From the NCBI RefSeq assembly GCF_900163665.1, contig NZ_FUIA01000009.1, positions 186,001 to 250,000 on the forward strand: a stretch of DNA of 64,000 nucleotides. The letters run 5' to 3'. Made by a program: the position numbers and the translations under genes. This DNA comes from Frigoribacterium sp. JB110 (GTDB taxonomy: Bacteria > Actinomycetota > Actinomycetes > Actinomycetales > Microbacteriaceae). Every line of letters begins with the position of its first letter. Position 1 is the first letter of the stretch. The notes under the pieces are model-generated. The model was given only the letters and a program-made list of their open reading frames with translations. It ran no database searches and was not told where the DNA came from. Below, piece after piece: positions 9,897 through 18,509 of the stretch.

Positions 9897-10076
9897 GTGG
9901 ACTCCTACTGGCTCGCCGTGGTGTATTCGGTCGCCCCGACGATCGTGCTCGCGGGGGCGTTCTGGTGGATCATGCGCTCGATCCTGCGCATGGACCGCAC
10001 CGAGCGCCGCGTCTACAACCGCATCGAGGCCGAGGAGCGCGCCAAGCGCGGACTCCCGCCCAAGACGCAGGCCTGA
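9897..10076 (+). CDS. Small single-pass membrane protein (59 aa)
   Basis: Starts with GTG, directly behind a leaderless-type -10 box. One transmembrane helix (about residues 5-27: WLAVVYSVAPTIVLAGAFWW) is followed by a strongly charged cytoplasmic tail (RMDRTERRVYNRIEAEERAKRG). The promoter placement, codon bias and defined tail support a real gene. It resembles short conserved membrane proteins of Microbacteriaceae; no function is known. Confidence 0.75.
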   Translation: MDSYWLAVVYSVAPTIVLAGAFWWIMRSILRMDRTERRVYNRIEAEERAKRGLPPKTQA

Positions 10077-10098
10077 TCTCTCTGCTCAGCAGATGATC

Positions 10099-10126
10099 GC
10101 TTCGACGCTCACCTGAGCATCGAAGC
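10099..10126. terminator. Bidirectional terminator hairpin
   Basis: Arms 10099-10111 (GCTTCGACGCTCA) and 10114-10126 pair at 12 of 13 positions around a 2-nt loop, in the 78-nt gap between two convergent genes. No long T-run, as is usual in high-GC actinobacteria. Confidence 0.65.
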
Positions 10127-10154
10127 GCACAGCGAACCCGCCCTCGGAGTCTCC

Positions 10155-10820
10155 CTATCCGACGTCGCCGTCGAAGATCCCGCCGTCGAGAATCCAGTTG
10201 TACCGCAGCCGAAGCGCCCGCTCAGTGCTCGCCAGGAGCGTCACCACCAGAAGCGAGATGTTCATCCACGCGGGAAGCTGAATAGGGCTGACGAACGTGC
10301 CGATGGCGTCGGCGACCGGGGGGATGTGGGTGACCTGCTCGACGAGCTGCGGCACGCCGAGCACGAGAGCGACGACGAGCAGCACCACGGAGACGGTCCC
10401 GATCGAACGGCTCAGCACCGGACGATCCCGGTCAAGGCGGGCGCGCAGCCCCTCGGCTGAAGCCGGATCCGGTGCCAGCTGCCGCTCTGCCCCGTCGTAG
10501 GTCACATAGTGGCAGCGCTTGAGGCCGAAGCTGCTCGCATGGACCTCGATCGTGCCGCCTGGCACATCGAACGCCGCCGGCAGCTTGGACCGCGCCTGAT
10601 TGACGCCGTCTCGGTAGAGCTTGGCCCACACCTCTCCGTCCGAGTCGCCCCCGAGTCGAACGTCGATCGTCCAGGTCTCCGGTGCACCGCCGATGCCTCG
10701 CAGACGCAGGTGGAAGAGGCTGCGAGAGAACAGCTGCCACCACCGGTAGCGCTGCAGCGCGTGGCCGTCACCTGGCTTGACCTTGCGCGCCGCCCGGCGC
10801 CGCCTTCCCTCGGAGCTCAT
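10155..10820 (-). CDS. Hypothetical membrane protein
   Basis: 221 aa, not assigned to a characterised family. The N-terminus is very basic (GRRRRAARKVKPG). Residues about 40-125 form a soluble domain that looks rich in beta strands (WTIDVRLGGDSDGEVWAKLYRDG, GGTIEVHASSFGLKRCHYVTYDG). Two transmembrane helices follow near 143-165 and 185-205, and the protein ends with RLRYNWILDGGIFDG. No signal peptide. It lies downstream of the catC gene on the same strand with a 94-nt gap, so it may be separately expressed. Confidence 0.6.
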   Translation of the reverse strand: MSSEGRRRRAARKVKPGDGHALQRYRWWQLFSRSLFHLRLRGIGGAPETWTIDVRLGGDSDGEVWAKLYRDGVNQARSKLPAAFDVPGGTIEVHASSFGLKRCHYVTYDGAERQLAPDPASAEGLRARLDRDRPVLSRSIGTVSVVLLVVALVLGVPQLVEQVTHIPPVADAIGTFVSPIQLPAWMNISLLVVTLLASTERALRLRYNWILDGGIFDGDVG

Positions 10821-10914
10821 CAGTCATACCCTACGAGACGGGAAGCTCGGTCTCGCCGTGGGGAGAGGCGATGATCGAGCCCCGAGCATCACATGGTGCG
10901 TCAACAGATGCGGC

Positions 10915-11193
10915 TCAGGTGATCGCATTCGGATGCTGCGCGAGTGGTGTGACCTTCATCGTCATATAGGGGAACAGCGGAAAACTGCTCAGCAGGCTGT
11001 GCAGCTCGTCGTTGGACGCCACATCGAAGACCGAGTAGTTCGCGTACTCGCCCACGACGCGCCAAAGGTGGACGAAGCGGCCGTCGCGCTGAACCGACTG
11101 CGAGAACGCCTTCTCAGCCTCCTGCAATCTGGAGCGCTCTTCAGCAGGCATCTCCTGCGGGAATGTCACGTCCATGCGGACCAAATACAGCAT
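10915..11193 (-). CDS. catC: Muconolactone delta-isomerase
   Basis: Isomerises (+)-muconolactone to 3-oxoadipate enol-lactone in the ortho-cleavage branch of the 3-oxoadipate pathway. The 92-aa size and sequence are typical: MLYLVRMDVTFP at the start, an ERSRLQEAEKAFSQ helix, LWRVVGEYANYSVFDV and SSFPLFPYMTMKVTPLAQHPN at the end. It lies 62 nt after catB on the same strand, probably one transcript with LysR-catB-catC. Confidence 0.92.
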   Translation of the reverse strand: MLYLVRMDVTFPQEMPAEERSRLQEAEKAFSQSVQRDGRFVHLWRVVGEYANYSVFDVASNDELHSLLSSFPLFPYMTMKVTPLAQHPNAIT

Positions 11194-11255
11194 CTCGTCT
11201 CCTTCGGGTGCGGTGACACATCAAGCGTCGAACGGGTTGCAGTCGCGCGACGTGC

Positions 11256-12359
11256 CTAGCGGTCACTGCGGTACGCGGCGAGTTTTTCCTCGTCGATGTC
11301 GGCACCCACACCGGCGGTCTCGCGCACAGAGATCCGTCCGTCGCGGATCGCGATCGGGTCGAGGATGAGGTCGTCCGACATGTCGAGAAAGTTCGACAGC
11401 TCGCCTGCCCGGCGGCTGGTCGCCTCGTGCGCCGCACCGAAGGCGACGGTGGCAAGCGACCCGATCTGCGTGTCGATCTGATTGCCCATGGTGACATCGA
11501 CTCCGAGACCGGTGCACAGACCGAGGATCTCCGTCGCCTCGGTGAAGCCGCTCCGCGCCGTCTTGATGCAGATCGCCGAGCATCCACCGTTGAGGAGCTC
11601 TCTCGATGCATCTCCCGCCGTCGGTGCCGACTCGTCAGCGACGACAGGGATAGGCGACCGATCGACCAGACGACGGCGACTCATCGCTTCTTTCGCGTCG
11701 CACGGCTCCTCCAGCATCGTCAGATCGCAGTCCGTGGTGTTCCTGAGCACCTCTGCGGCTTCGTTCGCAGTCCAGCCGCGATTGGCATCGAGGTACAGCT
11801 CGACCTCGTCGCCGAGGGCTCCGCGAAGCGCCCGGATGGTCTCGATGTCGAGTGAGAGCGGACGGCGTCCGACCTTGATCTTGAAGGTGGTGATGCCGTA
11901 GTCCTCACCCATCCGGTGCGCATCGTCGACGAGCTCGGCGGCGGGACGGAATCCGAGCATGTGCGAGACGCGCATCGAATCGGTGTAGCCGCCGAGCAGT
12001 CGATGCACGGGCTGGCCGACCGTCTTTCCGATCGCGTCCCATATCGCGATGTCGAGCGCGCCCTTGGCGACTTGGTTGTGAATCGTGCGGCGCATCACGG
12101 CATGGATCTTCTCGCGGTCGAAGATGCTCGTGCCGACGAGTGCGGGCGAGAACAGAGATCCGATCGTCTCCATGATGGAGGACTGCGTCTCCCCGTATGT
12201 GTACGGGCGAGGCGGGGCGTCCGCACTGCCGACGACGCCGTCGGTCGTAGTCACCCTGACCAGGACGTGGTCAGCGGTGCTGACCGAACCGGATGCGAAA
12301 GCGAGCGGATGCGTGTAGGGGATCTCGTAGGGGATTGTCTCAATGGAGGCGATCTTCAT
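11256..12359 (-). CDS. catB: Muconate cycloisomerase (enolase superfamily)
   Basis: Lactonises cis,cis-muconate to muconolactone. 367 aa starting at the ATG that overlaps the LysR stop by 4 nt. Enolase-superfamily landmarks of the MLE subgroup are present: the catalytic Lys pair in FKIKVGRR, metal ligands in LYLDANRGW, LTMLEEPCD and VVADESAPT, and the second Lys in ICIKTARSG. A related activity such as chloromuconate cycloisomerase or another syn-elimination lactonase cannot be excluded by eye, but adjacency to catC supports muconate. No catA is found nearby. Confidence 0.87.
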   Translation of the reverse strand: MKIASIETIPYEIPYTHPLAFASGSVSTADHVLVRVTTTDGVVGSADAPPRPYTYGETQSSIMETIGSLFSPALVGTSIFDREKIHAVMRRTIHNQVAKGALDIAIWDAIGKTVGQPVHRLLGGYTDSMRVSHMLGFRPAAELVDDAHRMGEDYGITTFKIKVGRRPLSLDIETIRALRGALGDEVELYLDANRGWTANEAAEVLRNTTDCDLTMLEEPCDAKEAMSRRRLVDRSPIPVVADESAPTAGDASRELLNGGCSAICIKTARSGFTEATEILGLCTGLGVDVTMGNQIDTQIGSLATVAFGAAHEATSRRAGELSNFLDMSDDLILDPIAIRDGRISVRETAGVGADIDEEKLAAYRSDR

Positions 12360-13279
12360 GCGGGGACTTCCTGTGAGGCGTCGATGAGGTCGGGGCCTCG
12401 GAAACGCATGGCGAGCCGGAGGAACGACGCGAGCAGACGCGAATCGTCGTCCTGCCGCCATACGAGGCTCAGATCGAGTGTTGGCGAATCGTCGAGGGAG
12501 AAGAAGAGGAGCCCGACGTGGGCAGCTGATCGTGCACTCTCCGGAACGATCGCCGAGCCGAGTCCTGCAGCGACGAAGGAGAGGACGGTGCTCGTCTCGG
12601 CCATTCGATGGACGATGCGCGTGCGCACACCGAGTCTTTGCGCGTGCTGGGTCGCGATCGTATCGACGACCGATCCGCGCGGATAGCCGATCAGATCTTC
12701 GTCGGCGAGCTCCGTCAACGGAATCGTGGCGGAGTTGGTGAGTCTTGTGGCAAGATCGGATCCGGGCGCTGTCGCGATGACGAGTCGCTCTCGCAGAAGC
12801 GGTCGGACGGCGAGTTCGGCCGAGTGCACGGGCGGGCGGAGAAGAGCCACATCGAACCGGCGCTCGGAGAACGAGCGCTCGATCTGCGGGGTGAGCATTT
12901 CGCTCTGCACTTGGAGATGCAGGCCGGGCAACTCGACACCGGCCATGGCGACGATCTTTGGGAGCAGCCAATAGGCAGCCGTGCCGACGCACCCGAGGCG
13001 GAGGATGCCGCTGGCACCGGAACCCACCTCGCGGACGTCGTCGACGAGCGCGTCGAACTCACCGACGAGCACGGCGGCCCTCGTGAGGAAGAGCTCACCG
13101 GCCGGAGTGAGCTCCACCCTGCGCGTTGTGCGTTCGAGCAGGGCGACACCGAGGTCTTGCTCGAGCTGCTGAATGCGCTGCGTCAGTGAGGGCTGCGCCA
13201 GGTGAAGCCGGTCCGCAGCTCGACCGAAGTGCCGTTCCTCGGCAACTGCCAGAAAAGACTGAAGGTGTCGGATGTCCAC
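12356..13279 (-). CDS. LysR-family regulator (CatR/CatM-like)
   Basis: 307 aa. The N-terminal winged helix-turn-helix is clear (DIRHLQSFLAVAEERHFGRAADRLHLAQPSLTQRI), followed by a LysR substrate-binding domain. The GTG at 13279 was chosen because gggaagg sits 5 nt before it and the protein then begins at the canonical LysR start; a GTG at 13330 would add 17 non-conserved residues. It is the first gene of LysR-catB-catC and divergent from the DASS transporter. LysR proteins of ortho-cleavage operons usually respond to cis,cis-muconate, so it likely controls both directions. Confidence 0.88.
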   Translation of the reverse strand: MDIRHLQSFLAVAEERHFGRAADRLHLAQPSLTQRIQQLEQDLGVALLERTTRRVELTPAGELFLTRAAVLVGEFDALVDDVREVGSGASGILRLGCVGTAAYWLLPKIVAMAGVELPGLHLQVQSEMLTPQIERSFSERRFDVALLRPPVHSAELAVRPLLRERLVIATAPGSDLATRLTNSATIPLTELADEDLIGYPRGSVVDTIATQHAQRLGVRTRIVHRMAETSTVLSFVAAGLGSAIVPESARSAAHVGLLFFSLDDSPTLDLSLVWRQDDDSRLLASFLRLAMRFRGPDLIDASQEVPA

Positions 13280-13357
13280 GTTGGCCTTCCCGCTCGGAGC
13301 GTCGGTCGCGATAACAGTTTCTGCGCACACATCATCGTAGCCAACATATCTGCCTAC

Positions 13358-13380
13358 ATTAATCGTATAAAGCGATCAAT
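13358..13380. promoter_or_regulatory. Putative LysR operator 1
   Basis: ATTAAT, 11 nt, ATCAAT: an imperfect dyad with T-N11-A geometry near the LysR-catBC start. Its right half AGCGATCAAT(G) recurs exactly in operator 2. Confidence 0.5.
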
Positions 13381-13473
13381 GTGATGCTTGCGTGAATCGG
13401 ATGGGGTCGAGTGTGTCGATGCTTCGATGTGGCGCGCTGAAAGAGGCCGACTCGAAGGGGCAGAGAACTACTG

Positions 13474-13492
13474 ATTGATGCTAGCGATCAAT
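13474..13492. promoter_or_regulatory. Putative LysR operator 2
   Basis: ATTGAT-GCTAGCG-ATCAAT, a near-perfect 19-bp palindrome. The 11-mer AGCGATCAATG (13483-13493) repeats that at 13371-13381. Together the two sites occupy the 316-nt divergent region (13280-13595), in which no gene was seen. Confidence 0.5.
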
Positions 13493-13595
13493 GGAGGTGA
13501 CTTTACTATTTCCGTTGATGACTGACTAGCGCCTACTCTGTCGATGCCGAGGCGCAGACGTCTCGCACTCCGTTGACCAAGGAAATGGGCCGTCG

Positions 13596-15146
13596 ATGAT
13601 GACGAACAACAGCCGGTTCTCTGCTGGCCCGAGCGCGGCCGATCGCGCCAAGGGCACAGGGGCGATCACTCCGGCGCCCCGGCGCAACTGGTGGGGCTTC
13701 GCCGCCGGGCCGCTCGCGGGCCTCGCGCTCGCTCTCGTTCTGCCGAGCAGTCTCCCGTTCGAGGGCCGCGCGGCCGCCGGGTGCGCCCTGCTGATGGCGA
13801 TCTGGTGGATGACCGAGGCGGTTCCGATCGCGGTGACCTCATTGCTGCCGCTCGTGCTGTTCCCGCTGTTCGGTATGGCACCGCTCGGGGACGTCGCTGC
13901 CCCCTATGCGAGCGGAATCATCTTCCTTGTCATGGGCGGCGTGATCCTCGGCCTCGCCGTGGAACGCAGCGGTCTGCACAGTCGCGTTGCGCTGCTCACC
14001 ATTCGCGCTGTGGGGACGAAGCCCGCTCAGATGGTCCTCGGTCTCATCATCACGTCCGCCTTCATCTCGGCATGGGTGTCGAACACAGCAACGGCAGTGA
14101 TCATGGTGCCGATCGCCGTGTCGATCGTGCGTCTCGTGCGGTCGATCGACCCTGAAGTGGGGACGACGAAGTTCGGCATCAGCATGCTGCTCGGTGTGGC
14201 TTATGGCGTGACGATCGGATCTACGGCGACCCTCATCGGGCAGCCGCCGATGGCGTACATGCGGGCTTACCTCTCCGAGGAGCAGGGGACGGAGATCGGG
14301 TTCGCGCAGTGGATGGCCGTCGGAGTGCCGTGGGCGATAGTGATGAGTGCGCTGGCTTGGCTCGTGCTCGCGAAGATCGTGTTCCGCACGCAGAATCGTC
14401 GCATCGCTGGGGGACGAGAAGCCATTCGCGACGAACTGCACAACCTCGGTGCGATGACGACGGCGGAGAAGCGGGTCTCCATCATCTTCCTCCTTGCCAT
14501 CTTCTTCTGGGTCGTGGTGCCGTTCATCGCAGGCATCCCATGGGTGGCCGAGCATGTCCCGTTCCTCAGCGCTATCGAAGATCCTCAGGTCGCCATGGCC
14601 GCTGCTGTCGCGACCTTCATCGTTCCCGCTGAGCGTCGGCGGGCTGATCCGTCACAGGCCGCGCTGCTGCCGTGGTCGGCTTCGAAAGACATCCCGTGGG
14701 GACTGCTGCTCCTGTTCGGCGGTGGTCTCAGCCTCTCCAAGATGTTCACGGCCACGGGACTGTCGGCGTGGATCGGCGATCGAGTCGAGGGCCTCTCTGC
14801 GCTCCCGCCGATCGTGATCATTCTTGCCGTCATGATCATCGGCATCGTGCTCACGGAGCTCACGTCGAACACGGCCACCAGCGCGGCGTTCCTGCCGATC
14901 ATGGGCGCCGTCGCGGTGGGCGTCGGAATCGACCCCGTGTTCATGACGATCGCGATGACCCTCGCGGTCTGCTCCGCGTATATGCTGCCGGTCGCCACGC
15001 CGTCCAACGCGGTAGCGTTCGGGTCCGGCGAGGTATCCATTCGGCAGATGGCGCGCGCCGGCGTATGGCTGAACCTCATCACGATCCCCGTCATCGTGCT
15101 GACTCTCTACACGCTCGTCCCGCTGGTGTTCGGGGTGTCCTTCTGA
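13596..15146 (+). CDS. SLC13/DASS family anion (dicarboxylate) symporter
   Basis: 516-aa sodium/dicarboxylate or sulfate symporter-type membrane protein. After a 30-residue cytoplasmic N-terminus there are 11-12 hydrophobic helices. The two family Ser-Asn-Thr signatures that form the sodium and carboxylate sites are present: AWVSNTATAVIMVPIA in the first half and ELTSNTATSAAFLPI in the second. An AAGGAAA ribosome site precedes the tandem ATGs. It is divergent from catR-catB-catC and shares their control region, so muconate or a similar diacid is the likely substrate (inference). Confidence 0.88.
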   Translation: MMTNNSRFSAGPSAADRAKGTGAITPAPRRNWWGFAAGPLAGLALALVLPSSLPFEGRAAAGCALLMAIWWMTEAVPIAVTSLLPLVLFPLFGMAPLGDVAAPYASGIIFLVMGGVILGLAVERSGLHSRVALLTIRAVGTKPAQMVLGLIITSAFISAWVSNTATAVIMVPIAVSIVRLVRSIDPEVGTTKFGISMLLGVAYGVTIGSTATLIGQPPMAYMRAYLSEEQGTEIGFAQWMAVGVPWAIVMSALAWLVLAKIVFRTQNRRIAGGREAIRDELHNLGAMTTAEKRVSIIFLLAIFFWVVVPFIAGIPWVAEHVPFLSAIEDPQVAMAAAVATFIVPAERRRADPSQAALLPWSASKDIPWGLLLLFGGGLSLSKMFTATGLSAWIGDRVEGLSALPPIVIILAVMIIGIVLTELTSNTATSAAFLPIMGAVAVGVGIDPVFMTIAMTLAVCSAYMLPVATPSNAVAFGSGEVSIRQMARAGVWLNLITIPVIVLTLYTLVPLVFGVSF

Positions 15147-15173
15147 CGCACCCGAATCCGACCGTGTGATGTC

Positions 15174-15206
15174 CGTCGGGCGGATCCCTGCCGGGTCCGC
15201 CCGACG
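15174..15206 (+). terminator. Terminator hairpin after the DASS transporter
   Basis: Perfect 11-bp arms (CGTCGGGCGGA at 15174-15184 and its complement at 15196-15206) with an 11-nt loop, 28 nt after the stop codon. No T-run. Confidence 0.6.
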
Positions 15207-15264
15207 CACACGTGCATGTCGTCCGCTCCCGATAGTCTGAACCCCAGGTCAGACGGGGGTACAG

Positions 15265-16743
15265 GTGCAGGAACTGTTCGAGCGGATCTATGCGATCCTC
15301 GATACCCCATGGCTCACGACGAGCATCTGGATCCTCGATATGGCCATCCGGATCGCCGCGGTCGTCGTCGTTCCCCGCAATCGCAAGCCCACCGCGGCGA
15401 TGGCGTGGCTGCTGGCGATCTTCCTGCTCCCCGTGCCTGGCGCCTTCCTGTTCATCCTGATCGGAAACCCGCGGCTGCCGCGGCAGAAGCGCCGGATGCA
15501 GGAGCTGATCAACGGATACCTGCGCGACGCGAACGACATCCTCGAGCGGGGAGGGCTGCGGCCGCACGAGCCGAACTGGTTCTCGTCGCTCGTGCGCATG
15601 AACCGCGAGCTCGGCGCGCTGCCGATCTCCGGCGACAACGGCGTGCACCTCATCTCCGACTACCAGCGCAGCCTCGACGAGATGGCGGAGGCGATCCGCG
15701 GCGCGGAGCGCTACGTGCACATCGAGTTCTACATCCTGAAGTCCGACGCGTCGACCGACAACGCCTTCCGGGCGATGGAGGAGGCACGCTCGAGGGGCAT
15801 CCCGGTGCGTGTGCTGCTCGACCACTGGGCCAACCTGTCCAAACCGCTGCACAGGCAGACGCTGGATCGGCTGACCGAGATGGGTGCGGAGTGGCGCTTC
15901 GCCCTTCCGCTGCAGCCGCTCAAGGGGAAGATGCAGCGCCCGGATCTGCGCAATCACCGCAAGCTGCTCATCGTCGACGGCGAGGTGGCGTTCCTCGGCT
16001 CGCAGAACCTCATCGACCGCACCTACAACGTGCCCAGGAACATCAAGCGCGGGCTGAAGTGGGTCGACATCATGGTGCGCCTCGACGGTCCGGTCGTCTC
16101 CAGCGTCGACGCCGTGTTCCTCTCCGACTGGTACGGCGAGACCGAGACGATCCCCGACATCGACCTGCGCGAGATGAACTCCGGCTCGGGCGACCTCGAC
16201 TGCCAGGTGGTGCCGTCGGGGCCGGGCTACGAGACCGAGAACAACCTGCGCATGTTCCTCGCCCTCATCTTCGCCGCGGAGCGCAAGGTCGTCATGGTCA
16301 GCCCGTACTTCGTGCCGAACGAGGCGATGATGGCGGCCGTCGCGATCGCGTGCAGCCGCGGTGTCCACGTCGAGCTGCTCGTGTCGAAGCTGGGCGACCA
16401 GGCCGTCGTCTACCACGCACAGCGCAGCTACTACGAGGCGCTGCTCGAGGCCGGGGTGCGGATCTGGCTGTACGAGGCACCGTACATCCTGCACACCAAG
16501 AGCCTGTCCATCGACGACGAAGTCGCCGTGATCGGCTCGAGCAACATGGACGAGCGCTCCTTCGGCCTCAACTTCGAGGTCTCGCTGCTGGTGAGGGGCG
16601 GGGAGTTCGTCGAAGAGCTGCGCGTCGTCGAGGACGTCTACCGCAGCAGCAGCACGGAGCTCACCCTCGACGAGTGGCGCAAGCAGCCGCTGCGCTCGAC
16701 GGTGCTCGACAACCTCGCCCGCCTCACCTCCGCGCTGCAGTAG
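15265..16743 (+). CDS. cls: Cardiolipin synthase (phospholipase D superfamily)
   Basis: Forms cardiolipin from phosphatidylglycerol or CDP-diacylglycerol at the membrane. 492 aa from a GTG preceded by GGGGGT. Two N-terminal transmembrane helices (about residues 18-36 and 44-66) precede two phospholipase D half-sites with HKD-type motifs: HRKLLIVDGEVAFLGSQN near residue 232 and HTKSLSIDDEVAVIGSSNMDERS near 411. Length and layout match bacterial Cls. It converges with the lipid-kinase-like gene with only 12 nt between stops. Confidence 0.93.
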   Translation: MQELFERIYAILDTPWLTTSIWILDMAIRIAAVVVVPRNRKPTAAMAWLLAIFLLPVPGAFLFILIGNPRLPRQKRRMQELINGYLRDANDILERGGLRPHEPNWFSSLVRMNRELGALPISGDNGVHLISDYQRSLDEMAEAIRGAERYVHIEFYILKSDASTDNAFRAMEEARSRGIPVRVLLDHWANLSKPLHRQTLDRLTEMGAEWRFALPLQPLKGKMQRPDLRNHRKLLIVDGEVAFLGSQNLIDRTYNVPRNIKRGLKWVDIMVRLDGPVVSSVDAVFLSDWYGETETIPDIDLREMNSGSGDLDCQVVPSGPGYETENNLRMFLALIFAAERKVVMVSPYFVPNEAMMAAVAIACSRGVHVELLVSKLGDQAVVYHAQRSYYEALLEAGVRIWLYEAPYILHTKSLSIDDEVAVIGSSNMDERSFGLNFEVSLLVRGGEFVEELRVVEDVYRSSSTELTLDEWRKQPLRSTVLDNLARLTSALQ

Positions 16744-16755
16744 TCGAGCGGCTGC

Positions 16756-17787
16756 TCAGTCCGCCAGCGCGTGCCCGCGCGGCACCGTGACGGCAAGGCC
16801 TCCCGGATGCACGGTGCAGTACATGCGGGTCGCCTCGCCGAGCCCGTCGCCGTCGAGCTGCACTGGCCTGGCCTCCGGCACCGCCGTCTCGATGCCGACG
16901 CTCGACAGGTAGCGCACCGACGTGCTCTTATGCCGTTCGACGATCCGCCGTCCCGCGCGGAACCGGCGCAGCACCGAGTTGTCCCACCACACCTTGCGCC
17001 ACACGCCGAGCCATCCGAACGGACCCGACGGCTGGATCAGCGCGATGTCGAGCACTCCGTCGGCGACGGAGGCATCAGGCACCAGTGAGATGCCAGCAGG
17101 CAGCGCGCCGCAGTTGGCGATCAGCACGCTGTGCACCTTCACGGAGTGCAGCTTCGACTGCGTCTTCCTCTCGTCGATCGTCGCGTCGTCCTGGTCGTCG
17201 GAGAGCAGCTGATACACGATCCGGAACGCCTTCGCGTCCTTCAGGGACCGTGCGGCACCGTCCACGTACGCGACCCAGCCGACCTGCTTCTTCAGCGTGG
17301 GGCGCGTGTTCGCGATCATCGCCGCGTCGAGCCCCATCCCCGCCATCACGACGAACGCGTGCTGCTGAGTTGCGCCATCTGGACGGCGCAGCATCGCGAT
17401 GCCGACATCGATGTGCGCGATCTCGCCCTCGAACGCGGCCCGGATGATCGTCTCCGGGTTCTCGAGCGGAAGGTGCAGATTGCGCGCCAGCAGGTTTCCC
17501 GTGCCCGACGGCACGATGGTCAGCGGCACGCCGGAGCCGTCCATCACCTCGGCGACCGCACGCACGGTTCCGTCGCCGCCGGCGACGAACACGCTCGTCG
17601 CGCCGTCGGAGAGCGCCCACCTCGTGATGCCCTGCCCCGGATCGGCGACGCTCGTCTCCAGGAAGACCGGGTCAGCCCATCCGGCGCGAGCGGAGTGCAT
17701 CGCGACGAGCGATTTCAGGCGGGAGCCGTCGACCTTCGCGGGGTTGAACACCAGGGCCGCACGCTTTTCTGTGCCCATGGTCCCCAT
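16756..17787 (-). CDS. Diacylglycerol kinase-like lipid kinase
   Basis: 343 aa. The DAGK catalytic domain is recognisable: RAALVFNPAKV at the N-terminus, the nucleotide-binding VFVAGGDGTVRAVAEVM near residue 70, and VPSGTGNLLARNL about 25 residues later, followed by a beta-rich C-terminal domain. The family phosphorylates diacylglycerol, sphingoid bases or polyprenols; the substrate cannot be chosen from sequence. The start is supported by a -10 box exactly 6 nt upstream. Its convergence with cls suggests a shared role in lipid metabolism. Confidence 0.87.
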   Translation of the reverse strand: MGTMGTEKRAALVFNPAKVDGSRLKSLVAMHSARAGWADPVFLETSVADPGQGITRWALSDGATSVFVAGGDGTVRAVAEVMDGSGVPLTIVPSGTGNLLARNLHLPLENPETIIRAAFEGEIAHIDVGIAMLRRPDGATQQHAFVVMAGMGLDAAMIANTRPTLKKQVGWVAYVDGAARSLKDAKAFRIVYQLLSDDQDDATIDERKTQSKLHSVKVHSVLIANCGALPAGISLVPDASVADGVLDIALIQPSGPFGWLGVWRKVWWDNSVLRRFRAGRRIVERHKSTSVRYLSSVGIETAVPEARPVQLDGDGLGEATRMYCTVHPGGLAVTVPRGHALAD

Positions 17788-17793
17788 GCGCTC

Positions 17794-17799
17794 ACTCTA
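17794..17799 (-). promoter_or_regulatory. -10 box of a leaderless promoter
   Basis: On the minus strand TAGAGT is followed by 6 nt and the ATG of the diacylglycerol-kinase-like gene (17787), so the transcript should begin at the start codon. Confidence 0.6.
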
Positions 17800-17840
17800 A
17801 GCGACCCCGCAGCCACAGCGCTGACCGACGAAGAGGCGGG

Positions 17841-18509
17841 TCAGCGGGGGCGTGCGGCCCAGATCAGGCCGCGGCCGATCATCGTGCGGATCTCCGGGAT
17901 CGACAGGTCGTCGACGCCGTGGCCGACGGTGCAGGCGAAGACTCTGCCATCGCCCCATTGGCGGGTCCACGCCACAGGCACGGTCGCCGGCTCCTGCCAC
18001 GGGGCATCAGGGCGGACATCGTGCGTGGTCGTGACGAGCACGTCGCAGAGCGGGTCGGTGTGCACCCAGTACTGCTCGGTGGTCAGCCGGATGCGCGGGC
18101 CGAGGCCCGCGACGATGGGGTGGTCGGCGCGCTCCGGGCGCACCACGATCTCGTGGTCGACCATGTCTCCCGGATGGGCGACGAACTGGCCGCCGACGAT
18201 GTGCTGGAAGTCGGTGGCGTTGCGGAACGCATCGAGCACACCGCCGTGCCATCCGGCCAGGCCGGCGCCGTTCTCGACGGCGATGCGCAGGCCGTGCATC
18301 TCGTCGGCGAGGATGTCGCCCATGGTCCAGCTCTGCACGATCAGGTCGACGCCCGACATGGCGGTCTCGTCGGCGTAGACCTCGAGGGAGTCCTCGACGG
18401 TCACATCGAATCCCGCCTCGCGCAGGTGGGGGATGAACACGTCCGTGGAGCCGACGGGATCGTGTCCCTCCCAGCCTCCGCGGACGACGAGTGCTCTCTG
18501 CGTGGTCAC
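17841..18509 (-). CDS. ThuA-like (class I amidotransferase fold) protein
   Basis: 222 aa starting with GTG at 18509, overlapping the ROK stop by 4 nt and preceded by a strong AGGAGG. It has the ThuA fold features: ALVVRGGWEGHDP at the start, VDLIVQSWTMGD, the glycine-rich GAGLAGWHGG turn, a central FVAHPGD segment and a C-terminal RVFACTVGHG. ThuA proteins act with Gfo/Idh/MocA enzymes in catabolism of 3-keto-disaccharides and other glycosides, which fits the neighbouring sugar locus. The exact reaction is not established. Confidence 0.82.
   Translation of the reverse strand: MTTQRALVVRGGWEGHDPVGSTDVFIPHLREAGFDVTVEDSLEVYADETAMSGVDLIVQSWTMGDILADEMHGLRIAVENGAGLAGWHGGVLDAFRNATDFQHIVGGQFVAHPGDMVDHEIVVRPERADHPIVAGLGPRIRLTTEQYWVHTDPLCDVLVTTTHDVRPDAPWQEPATVPVAWTRQWGDGRVFACTVGHGVDDLSIPEIRTMIGRGLIWAARPR

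Noticed and set aside
15216..16790. 524-codon plus-strand open frame in a second phase across cls
   Set aside because: The translation is Arg-rich low-complexity; the cls frame has both HKD motifs.
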